A stretch of DNA of 64,000 nucleotides from Candidatus Woesearchaeota archaeon (GTDB lineage: Archaea > Nanobdellota > Nanobdellia > Woesearchaeales > GCA-023898365): NCBI GenBank assembly GCA_023898365.1, contig CP060219.1:1054001-1118000 (forward strand), read 5' to 3'. A program made the position numbers and the translations under genes. The notes under the pieces were generated by a model. That model saw only the letters and a program-made list of their open reading frames with translations, was not told the origin of the DNA and made no database searches. Below are positions 43,660-51,418 of the stretch, piece by piece; positions within the stretch are counted from its first letter, which is position 1; every line of letters begins with the position of its first letter.

Positions 43660-46149
43660 TTATCGTAACTTCACATCACGAAGGAAACGCGTAACGGTAC
43701 TCACCACATGATTTTCTTGTGTGCGAAGAACCTTGCAAACTTCTTCGAGCACATTTTGCGTTACCTTCTCATCGGACTCAAGAATCACTTTATCAAGCTT
43801 TCCTTTTTTGAATTGTTTCCACTTAGTGAACAACTCAGTTGCTCGTCCAACGATTTGATCTTGCGAACAAGAAAGAAGTGCTGCAAGTTCATCAAGCACA
43901 GAATCTTGCCCTGCAGAAAATGATTCCGCGGCAGGTCCAGCAACGAATTCTATACGAATGACGCCGTCTTGAACTTTGGTTGCTTTGGAGATTGTGAGTT
44001 TTTTGATAAATCCCGTGGTGTCAAGATGTGTTCCTCCGCATGCTTCGACATCAAAGCCGACAATTTCTACAATGCGTAAATTTTTTCCAGGAACGGCTCC
44101 TCCTTGATAGAGTTCAAAGCCATATTTATTTTCTGCAAGGGCACGTGGCATCACTGTTTTTTTTACCACAAGATTTTCTTGAATAGCAGCATTTGCTACT
44201 GATTCTATTTTGTCAAGTTCTTCTTTTGTTGGAATATCAAAATGCGTAATGTCAAGTCTTGCTTTTTCAAGTGTTTTTGCAGCTCCTGCCTGCCAGACGT
44301 GTCGTCCTAAGACTCGCTTGCAAGACCCTGTTAACAAGTGAGTTGCAGTATGATGGATAGCAAGTTGCATGCGCCGGTCAAGATCGATTTCGCCAGTCAC
44401 AATTGCACCTTTCTCAAGTTTCGTGTTCTTTAACTTATGAACAATAATGTTTCCTACTTTAAAGACATCAAGCACTTCTTCTCCGTGTACTGTTCCAAGA
44501 TCGTGAAGTTGTCCTCCGCTTGTTGGATAGAATGCGGATTTATCTAAAACAACGTACTCCTTGTCAACAACTGCAAGTACGGTTGCTTCAAATGAAACAA
44601 GATCTGCTCGTCCCCAATACAGTATTTCTGTTTCTGGCAACTCTTCAATGCCAGGAATAGTTCTTTCTTTTTTTGTTGCTGTTGCCTGTTCTTTTGTTTC
44701 ATGTCGCTGCGCAAGTTTTGCAAAAAAAGTTTCTGGAATATGAAATGCAGGAAAATGTTCTTTGATCATATCAGGACTTATTCCTTTTTCATCATACAAA
44801 CTTACTAAAGTCTCCACATCCAGATCATCAGGAGATAATTTTGCAAGAACAGAACGGGTCCGATCCTTGTTTTCTTTCCATTTCATTTCTTCATGAGCAA
44901 AAATGTGTTTTATCTCAGGAAGCGCTTCTTTGATTTCTGGATACACGGGTAAGAGTTCGTCAGCATGATGCGTTGCAACCGTATACAAATCTAAATGAGG
45001 TGCGAGGTCATGTGCGAAGTCTCGAGCTCTGCGATAAATCATGCGAAGATTGTACCCCCCGCCAACATTTGAAGGAAGTTTTCCATCAGCAAGGGCAAAA
45101 AGTAATGCGCGAACGTGTTCAGTGAGCGCATATGCTTTTGTCAGTGGAGAAATTGTTTCTTGTAACCGATCTGCATGGACGCCCAAATGGGACGCGATAG
45201 TGTGCCACACTGCAGAAATATCGTCTGTTTCATCGCTGTTAAGAAGCGTCGCGTATACAGCAAACCGTTTGAACAATTCATAATCAGGCAAGATATTCGT
45301 TTCGCTTAGAACAAATTTGATGGTTTGAGGAAATGTTGCTTCATAAATTGTTGGCGTTCCTTGGCTAAACCACGCAACACGTTCCATGCCCAACCCCATA
45401 TCAAGCACTTTTTGCTTGAGTTCTCTTGGACCTGTTGGTGTTTGTTCGTAGAGCATGTATACTTGATTGAACAGTTCAACCCCACCTGAGAAAAATTCCA
45501 TACAAGGACCAAAGTTTCCTCCTCCAGCCCACGCATCTTCATGAATAGTAATATCTTTTTTGTCCAAACCAACAATGTCAAGTACGTAGCGAAGCATATG
45601 TGAAAAGAAGAGTTCTTGGTTCCATTCGCTTGCAGGCATGAACGCGTGTTGGCCGATCATAGTAAACCCAGTCATATGACTTCCCGTAACTCCAACATTG
45701 TCAACATCGCCAAAGCGCAAACAAAATTGTGGAATAACAAGCTTTTTTGCTGGAGGCTCCATCGCTCCAGAAACAACATAAGGTTGAAAAGCAGCAATGG
45801 ATGCTATGGTAAATTCTGTTGTCGGATTCCATCGCGCTACAACAGGATACCGGTTCATCGAAGTGTAGCCAAGTTTTGTAAAAAATGTTTCAAAATTTTT
45901 CCACACCTCAGGATAGGATTGTTTTTTTGTTGTAAAACGTTTTTCAAGCATGGTGACTTTTCCGAGTGCTTTCGAATCGCCACAAACTTCTTGATCTTTG
46001 TTTACTGTCCAGAAAAATAGTTTTGTAATAGGACATTGCTTGCGCATGAATCCTTCTTTGTGTAGAATGCCAACAGGATAGTACTTTTCAAAGTTCGTAC
46101 TTGCTTCTTTCAAGAAAGCCTTTTTCTGTTCTTTATCAGTGAGCAGCAT
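43660..46149 (-). CDS. alaS: Alanyl-tRNA synthetase (archaeal type)
   Basis: The class II synthetase has 829 residues and an archaeal-type N-terminal extension (CPITKLFFWTVNKDQEVCGD). The aminoacylation domain holds MNRYPVVARWNP and MGLGMERVAWF. The editing domain has HHTATHLL and the C-terminal CGGTH zinc motif. A short C-Ala-like domain ends the protein. The length is somewhat below the 900 of many archaea. A TATA-like GCTTTAAAAAAC (46171-46185) is 29 nt upstream. Confidence 0.94.
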   Translation of the reverse strand: MLLTDKEQKKAFLKEASTNFEKYYPVGILHKEGFMRKQCPITKLFFWTVNKDQEVCGDSKALGKVTMLEKRFTTKKQSYPEVWKNFETFFTKLGYTSMNRYPVVARWNPTTEFTIASIAAFQPYVVSGAMEPPAKKLVIPQFCLRFGDVDNVGVTGSHMTGFTMIGQHAFMPASEWNQELFFSHMLRYVLDIVGLDKKDITIHEDAWAGGGNFGPCMEFFSGGVELFNQVYMLYEQTPTGPRELKQKVLDMGLGMERVAWFSQGTPTIYEATFPQTIKFVLSETNILPDYELFKRFAVYATLLNSDETDDISAVWHTIASHLGVHADRLQETISPLTKAYALTEHVRALLFALADGKLPSNVGGGYNLRMIYRRARDFAHDLAPHLDLYTVATHHADELLPVYPEIKEALPEIKHIFAHEEMKWKENKDRTRSVLAKLSPDDLDVETLVSLYDEKGISPDMIKEHFPAFHIPETFFAKLAQRHETKEQATATKKERTIPGIEELPETEILYWGRADLVSFEATVLAVVDKEYVVLDKSAFYPTSGGQLHDLGTVHGEEVLDVFKVGNIIVHKLKNTKLEKGAIVTGEIDLDRRMQLAIHHTATHLLTGSCKRVLGRHVWQAGAAKTLEKARLDITHFDIPTKEELDKIESVANAAIQENLVVKKTVMPRALAENKYGFELYQGGAVPGKNLRIVEIVGFDVEACGGTHLDTTGFIKKLTISKATKVQDGVIRIEFVAGPAAESFSAGQDSVLDELAALLSCSQDQIVGRATELFTKWKQFKKGKLDKVILESDEKVTQNVLEEVCKVLRTQENHVVSTVTRFLRDVKLR

Positions 46150-46246
46150 ATCTGTTGCTGTGGGCTGCTTTGTTTTTTAAAGCTTTGTACAGGAGCAGAT
46201 CATCACATCAGAGCTGTTTTATAAAGGAAACCGAAACATTTATATA

Positions 46247-46278
46247 CTATTATTGCCACTTAATAGTAGCAATCATAG
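46247..46278. promoter_or_regulatory. Inverted repeat over the predicted start site of the EF-hand lipoprotein gene
   Basis: CTATTATTGC (46247-46256) and GCAATCATAG (46269-46278) are complementary at 9 of 10 positions, with a 12-nt loop. It lies just after a TATA (46238-46247), so it spans the likely transcription start and could be an operator. A leader hairpin is the alternative. Confidence 0.4.
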
Positions 46279-46286
46279 GTAATAAT

Positions 46287-46724
46287 ATGAAAGGATTCAA
46301 ACAAAAAGCACTTTTTGGAGCAACGCTCGCAACACTAGCGCTTTCAACACTCGATTGTACAGGAATTCGACCGGCAGTCGGCGTTGATGCAACTAGAAAC
46401 TACAGCAGATTTGATCGAGCAGAACAAACACTTGGCGTACCATCATTTATGGTCAGTTACCTTCCAGAAGGATACTTTACAACAAATACTGGACACAACA
46501 CCTTACGCATCCCCGCAGGCATCTATGCAGGCACAATTGATGTTATCAAAGAAGTCAATAATGGAACAATCTCGTACAGCGCAAATGGATCATATAGCGA
46601 AATGTTCCAACCGGAAGCAATGGTTCGTGCTATGAAAGAAGCAGATGTGAATGGCGATGAGATTGTCACAGACAAAGAAGCACAAGACTTAGCAAACAAA
46701 GTAATCAAAGAATATGCAAAATAA
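46287..46724 (+). CDS. Exported protein with an EF-hand-like calcium loop
   Basis: From the ATG at 46287 it has 145 residues; the longer frame has no promoter logic. The N-terminus is a signal peptide ending in a lipobox-like LSTLDC. Near the C-terminus DVNGDEIVTDKE fits a calcium EF-hand loop (Asp, Asn, Asp, Glu at 1, 3, 5, 12). AGGTAAT lies before the ATG. The middle has no recognised domain. It is probably an envelope protein that binds calcium. Confidence 0.6.
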   Translation: MKGFKQKALFGATLATLALSTLDCTGIRPAVGVDATRNYSRFDRAEQTLGVPSFMVSYLPEGYFTTNTGHNTLRIPAGIYAGTIDVIKEVNNGTISYSANGSYSEMFQPEAMVRAMKEADVNGDEIVTDKEAQDLANKVIKEYAK

Positions 46725-46733
46725 AATTTCTTT

Positions 46734-48722
46734 TTATCTTACTCTTCCTTCTTCTATTTTATCTATTGACAAAGGAACATCATCAACCACTAATTTTTTG
46801 TCTTGACAAAATACTGCACCATCTTTTGCTTTGAGTTTGACAGTGAAAAAATCATCAATAGAAATTTGCTCTTTTGGATCTGACAATTCTTCTCCTTCCA
46901 GCGTTACTCGCTTACCAAGAAGTTCTTCCTTGCTTTGAATAATGCCAACGACACCATCTTTTTCTGCCGCCAAGAGCATGCCTTCACTTACTTCTCCTTT
47001 AAGTGTGACTGGTTTGAGGTTGGTTACGACAACAACATATTTGTTGAGAAGCTCTTCTGCCGTGTACTGCTCTGCAAGACCTGATTGAATTTGTATTTTT
47101 TTCTCTCCAAGGTCGATTTGTTCAATAAACAGTTTATCAGCCTCTGGATTTTTCTTAACAGCAATTATTTTTCCTACGTGAAGAGCAATATCTGAAAAGG
47201 AAAGCTTTTTCTTTCCTGTGGGCACTTGAGAAGCGTCTTCTTGTTTAACTTCTACTTTTTCAAACAAAATAACTTTTTCAGGAATATTCACTGTCACTAA
47301 CTTGGCATTTGGATCACTTGGAAAATCAAAGAGTTCTGCGATTTTTTTTGACGTGGCAGGCAATACAGGCCCCAACACTGCATTCATTGTACGCACGGCA
47401 ACAAGAAGTGTTGAAACAATTCGTGCCAACTCATCTTTGTCCTTTATCTTCCAGGGCTCTTTGTCACTGACATACTTATTTAATGCTTTCACTTGAGACC
47501 ACATATGATCAATCGCGTCGTTGATCTTGAAAGTGTCTACGAGCACATCAACTTTCTTTAGATCAAGCAAGAAAATTTCTTCAGAGGTAGTGAGCGCGAA
47601 TGTTTGCGAGCCAAAATTTCTCTGCAACAAGACAACAAGACGCATAATCAGATTACCCCAATCATTTGCAAGCTCGTTATTGATCCTAGTAATCATGGAT
47701 TCGGTGGTGTATTCTCCGTCATCTCCAAACGGTATTTCTCGAAGCAAATAATAGCGCAATTGATCAGAGCCATACGTTGCAAGCTCATCAAGCATGTTGA
47801 TTGTCACACCTTGCGATTTGCTCATCTTTTTCCCACCTAGGAGAACAAAGCCATGGACAAACACCTTTTTTGGCAAAGGGATGTCACAGGAAAGAAGAAT
47901 TGCAGGCCAAATAACGGTGTGAAACCAGTTAATATCCTTACCAATGATATGAATGCTTTCAGGCCAGAATGTTTTGAACTTTTCATCAGTTGGATAGCCA
48001 ATACCGCTGACATAATTGATTAAGGCATCAAACCACACATAGATTTTATGTTTGTCATTAACAGGACAAGAAATACCCCACTCACGATTAATTCTCGTAA
48101 CAGAAAGATCACGAAGCCCATCTTGTTTAATTCGTTGCAAGATTTCGTTGCGTTTACTTTCCGGCTGAACTGCGCCCGATTCTACGTACGCAAGGATGTG
48201 GTCCTTATACTTGCCCAATTTGAAAAAATATGACTCTTCGCTAATCTGTTCAATCTCACGATCTTCATGATGAGGGCATTTATTGTTGACCAAATCTTTT
48301 TCAGTCTTAAAACCCTCACAACCCGTACAATAAAGACCTTCATACTTTCCTAAGTAAATATCTCCTTTATCAAATGCTTTCTGAAATAATACCTGCGACA
48401 CAGTCTTATGCCGATCTTCAGTGGTGCGAATAAAATCATCGTAGGAAATAGAAAGATCCTTGCAGAGCTTTTTGAACGTTTCAGCGTTTTGTGTAACAAA
48501 CTGCGCAACAGGAATGCCCTGCTTTTGTGCAGCCTCAACATTCTTCTGAGCATTTTCATCAGTACCAGTCAGAAAAAAAACCTTTCGTCCAACAAGACGA
48601 TGCCAGCGAGCAAGAAAATCAGTGACAATCTTTTCATACGCATGACCAAAATGAGGAACGCCATTAACATAATCAATAGCAGTCGTCAAATATCTCGTTC
48701 CGGCAAACAAAGGCACATTCAT
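46734..48722 (-). CDS. metG: Methionyl-tRNA synthetase with C-terminal tRNA-binding domain
   Basis: The 662-residue class I synthetase has VPHFGHAYEK (HIGH motif), zinc-knuckle cysteines in YCTGCEGFK...CPHH, and GGKKMSKSQG (KMSKS). The C-terminal 140 residues (IALHVGKIIAVKKNPEADKL onward) form a Trbp111/EMAP-like OB fold that binds tRNA. TTTTTAAATATTG is 27 nt upstream of the ATG. Confidence 0.95.
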   Translation of the reverse strand: MNVPLFAGTRYLTTAIDYVNGVPHFGHAYEKIVTDFLARWHRLVGRKVFFLTGTDENAQKNVEAAQKQGIPVAQFVTQNAETFKKLCKDLSISYDDFIRTTEDRHKTVSQVLFQKAFDKGDIYLGKYEGLYCTGCEGFKTEKDLVNNKCPHHEDREIEQISEESYFFKLGKYKDHILAYVESGAVQPESKRNEILQRIKQDGLRDLSVTRINREWGISCPVNDKHKIYVWFDALINYVSGIGYPTDEKFKTFWPESIHIIGKDINWFHTVIWPAILLSCDIPLPKKVFVHGFVLLGGKKMSKSQGVTINMLDELATYGSDQLRYYLLREIPFGDDGEYTTESMITRINNELANDWGNLIMRLVVLLQRNFGSQTFALTTSEEIFLLDLKKVDVLVDTFKINDAIDHMWSQVKALNKYVSDKEPWKIKDKDELARIVSTLLVAVRTMNAVLGPVLPATSKKIAELFDFPSDPNAKLVTVNIPEKVILFEKVEVKQEDASQVPTGKKKLSFSDIALHVGKIIAVKKNPEADKLFIEQIDLGEKKIQIQSGLAEQYTAEELLNKYVVVVTNLKPVTLKGEVSEGMLLAAEKDGVVGIIQSKEELLGKRVTLEGEELSDPKEQISIDDFFTVKLKAKDGAVFCQDKKLVVDDVPLSIDKIEEGRVR

Positions 48723-48775
48723 ACACAGAACGAGTTCGACAATATTTAAAAAGGTTACTTAGAAAGAACAAGAAT

Positions 48776-48787
48776 AAAATGGTGAGC
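48776..48787 (+). repeat. 12-bp copy of the tRNA-Arg 3' end
   Basis: AAAATGGTGAGC here is identical to 48844-48855, which contains the encoded CCA, discriminator and first acceptor bases of tRNA-Arg on the minus strand. The two copies are 68 nt apart. Confidence 0.4.
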
Positions 48788-48847
48788 GCACAAGCAACTT
48801 CATTCTCATTCGGAGCTCGCAGTGACAGTCTAAAGAAAAATAAAAAA

Positions 48848-48968
48848 TGGTGAGCCTGCGAGGATTCGAACCCCGGTCAATCGGTCCGAAGCCGACCGCA
48901 CTATTTGCCTTACAGGCAAATCCACAAATCAATGCAGATTTGTTGCATCCAGACTATGCTACAGGCCC
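48848..48968 (-). tRNA. tRNA-Arg(TCG) with a 44-nt insertion in the D-loop and encoded CCA
   Basis: GGGCCTG pairs with CAGGCTC; A and CCA follow (CCA at 48848-48850). The anticodon stem is GTCGG/CCGAT with TCG in the loop, and the T arm is CGGGG-TTCGAAT-CCTCG. The D stem pairs GCAT with GTGC, but the loop has AGTCTGGA, then about 44 extra nt, then TA. The insertion contains two 7-bp hairpins (ACAAATC/GATTTGT and ATTTGCC/GGCAAAT). Without it the tRNA is 74 nt. It is most likely a non-canonical intron; the exact splice points are not resolved. Confidence 0.82.
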
Positions 48969-48996
48969 ACAGGTGATAAGAACACAAGAACTGTTT

Positions 48997-49965
48997 TTAA
49001 ATATTGTGTCGTTTAATGAATTTGGCAACAAAGAACCCTTCACTGTCGTTATCTTGAGGCAAGATCCGCAGACATAAAGACACACGTGGATCGTAGTCAA
49101 CTCCTTCAAAGGAAAGAACGGGATCGCTTCGCACAATATCCAATTCTATGGGTACAAGATCAAGTTCGGGATGTTTTCCCAAGATATCACTAACCACTGC
49201 TTCATTCTCATCAGGCTCTAACGTGCAGGTTGAGTACACGAGAACGCCCCCAGGAGCAAGTTTTGAAGCAGCATGAGACAATAATCGTTTCTGCTCTCGA
49301 GACATCTTCTTAATAAGACCCGGTGACCACATTTGGAGAACTTTCATACTTTTTCTTATTGTTCCCGTTCCTGAACAAGGAGCGTCAACTAAAATGCGAT
49401 CAAACTCATTTGCTATCTTGTACCCGTGCTCGAGACTAACAATGAGGTTGTGCACGCCCATGCGTTGCACATTCACACCAAGCGCTTTGAGTCGTTGTGA
49501 TGAAGAATCATTTGCTACGAGAACGCCTTTGTTTTCCATGTACGACGCGATCTGCGTAGTCTTACTTCCCGGCGCAGCACACATGTCAAGGACTCGCATC
49601 TGTGAACAATCAGGACGATCAGAAAACATGACAACAGGAGGAATCATGGAGGACGCATCTTGCACATAAATATACCCTAGTTGGTGTTCGGGCAAGTTAC
49701 CAATATCCAGGCGTTTTTCTCCTTTGTGAGAAATCCAAAATCCTTCTGCACACCAAGGAATGGGAACAAGATGCCAATCAGCAGCTAGCCGTTTTTCAAT
49801 CTCGTTTACAGCTATTTTGAGCGTGTTGACCCGTATTGATTTACGCAAATACCGAAAAGAAGAATCGATAAAGTCTTCATACTTGTCACCAAGCAAGAGT
49901 TGGTATCGCTCAACAAATTTTTCCTTAAGGGCTCCTCGCCGATTTTCAGGAATGAAGTCTTCCAT
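48997..49965 (-). CDS. RNA cytosine-5 methyltransferase (NOP2/Sun, NSUN family)
   Basis: The 322-residue SAM-dependent methyltransferase is for rRNA or tRNA m5C. MCAAPGSKT is motif I, VDAPCSGTG motif IV and YSTCTLEPDENE motif VI, whose Cys is the nucleophile. VQDASSMIP precedes motif I as in the family. The N-terminal part is short, with no PUA domain. The RNA target cannot be told. It lies 28 nt from tRNA-Arg, on the same strand and upstream of it. Confidence 0.9.
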   Translation of the reverse strand: MEDFIPENRRGALKEKFVERYQLLLGDKYEDFIDSSFRYLRKSIRVNTLKIAVNEIEKRLAADWHLVPIPWCAEGFWISHKGEKRLDIGNLPEHQLGYIYVQDASSMIPPVVMFSDRPDCSQMRVLDMCAAPGSKTTQIASYMENKGVLVANDSSSQRLKALGVNVQRMGVHNLIVSLEHGYKIANEFDRILVDAPCSGTGTIRKSMKVLQMWSPGLIKKMSREQKRLLSHAASKLAPGGVLVYSTCTLEPDENEAVVSDILGKHPELDLVPIELDIVRSDPVLSFEGVDYDPRVSLCLRILPQDNDSEGFFVAKFIKRHNI

Positions 49966-49999
49966 AGACTAAGGAGAAATAATTGCGACTTTATAACGT

Positions 50000-50608
50000 T
50001 CACGGATGCCGCTCTAATTGTTTGAGCAAATAATTCAGTTTTTTCACTGTAACTCGAAGGGATTTTGCTGATCCTGCAAGCGAGTCATCTGGTTCTTCCT
50101 CAGATGATTCTTCTTGTTCTTCCTTTGAAGGTTCTTCGGATGATTTATCGGTCTTCTCTGTTTCTTTGGTTGTAGCTTTCTCTTCAACAGGTTTGATGTT
50201 GAGCGGTTTTTTCTTCTCTGCAGGAGCAGGTTTCTTCTGCTCTTTTGCATCACCTATCTCTTGAAGGGAGGAACCGATTTGATTTGCCACATCACCCAGT
50301 TGTTCTGGGCCCATAACTGGTTGCCACGTAAAATCAAGGCCATCACCTTCACTTCGGCCAATGACATGCACAACAAGTTGTTGATTGTTTTCAGTAGCGA
50401 TAATGTTAGTTCCTGAAAATTTCTTTGTTTCAAAAAGCTGCGAAGCCATCACCGATGCTATTTGATACAAGTAATAGGATTGATCGGGAGTAAGTTCTGC
50501 AAACGTTGTTGCATTTACTTTGGGCACGACCTCGATGTGTCCAGGAGACACTGGTTTTGCAGCGCCCCGACACAAAACCATATCATCTTCGTAAATTGCA
50601 GTATCCAT
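50000..50608 (-). CDS. Degenerate HIT-fold protein with charged tail (second of a pair)
   Basis: From the ATG at 50608 it has 202 residues; a TTG four codons upstream is less likely. Residues 1-115 follow the HIT fold (VSPGHIEVVPKV, FSGTNIIAT, LVVHVIGR). In the triad HxHxH only the last His remains: the first is Gln and the middle, catalytic one is Val. The last 80 residues are Glu/Lys/Ser-rich and disordered, with a final helix VKKLNYLLKQLE. It is co-transcribed with the gene before it. Hydrolase activity is unlikely. Confidence 0.65.
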   Translation of the reverse strand: MDTAIYEDDMVLCRGAAKPVSPGHIEVVPKVNATTFAELTPDQSYYLYQIASVMASQLFETKKFSGTNIIATENNQQLVVHVIGRSEGDGLDFTWQPVMGPEQLGDVANQIGSSLQEIGDAKEQKKPAPAEKKKPLNIKPVEEKATTKETEKTDKSSEEPSKEEQEESSEEEPDDSLAGSAKSLRVTVKKLNYLLKQLERHP

Positions 50609-50612
50609 TTTT

Positions 50613-51386
50613 TTAACCAAAGTATTTTGAGACGGCGTCTAAATCAACGTCATCATCAGGTTCTTTTTGCGAAAGCGCTTCCAGACCTTCTTCAGGTTCT
50701 TGATCGTCCTTAGGAGTTGCATCTGTGGAAGGTTTGTTTTGAGGAGAGCCGGCCGAGCGAAGCGCATCTGCAAGTTTTGCCAAATCGACCCCTTCAAACA
50801 AGGCGTTAAGATCCTCTCGCGAAACAGTTAATTCTTTGAATTTTTCAAGGTCAGTAAGCAGCAATTCTTGCAGTTGAGGATTTTCATTTAAGAGTGCAAC
50901 AATTTTTTTCTTGCGATCATCAACCGATGATCCTCCTTGTGGTTTGAGCATTTTTTGTACGCGCTCTGTAACTTCTGCAATAATGGGTGCAGCTTCACTT
51001 TTCGCAACTTCTTTTTGTGTAAGAAAAAAATTCTTCTCTTTGCCATGATCATGCGGCACAAGATGAAGAAGAAAGTGAGAAACTTGTTGGCCTGCAGCGC
51101 CACCTGCTGCAATAAAGACGGTTACTGCTTCAGTTGCCATTGCTGCTTTAAGTTTTGATGTTAACACGCCGAGTTTTCCAAAAATAGCAGAAAAGTCTTG
51201 TTGAGGAATAAGCTGCATAAACGGATAATGCTTCTTTGGCATAATAAGAACGTGACCACGCTGTGCAGGACGAATATCAAGCGTTGCAATAAAGACCTCG
51301 TCCTCATAGAGTTTGTTTGTCGGATACTTTCCTGAAATTACGCCACAAATTGGACAAGAATCATCAGGAGCGCCAAGTTCTGCCAT
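50613..51386 (-). CDS. Degenerate HIT-fold protein with long helical extension (first of a pair)
   Basis: The 257-residue protein has an N-terminal HIT domain (1-130) with a zinc pair CPICG and RGHVLIMPKKHYPF as in active HIT proteins, but the triad reads SHFLLHLVP. The middle His, the nucleophile, is Leu. A C-terminal part of 120 residues is helical and acidic (DVDLDAVSKYFG at the end). Nucleotide binding may remain while catalysis should be lost. It stops a few nt before the second HIT-like gene. Confidence 0.7.
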   Translation of the reverse strand: MAELGAPDDSCPICGVISGKYPTNKLYEDEVFIATLDIRPAQRGHVLIMPKKHYPFMQLIPQQDFSAIFGKLGVLTSKLKAAMATEAVTVFIAAGGAAGQQVSHFLLHLVPHDHGKEKNFFLTQKEVAKSEAAPIIAEVTERVQKMLKPQGGSSVDDRKKKIVALLNENPQLQELLLTDLEKFKELTVSREDLNALFEGVDLAKLADALRSAGSPQNKPSTDATPKDDQEPEEGLEALSQKEPDDDVDLDAVSKYFG

Positions 51387-51418
51387 AAGAGAAGGCTTAG
51401 TTGCGAATTTTATAAAGT

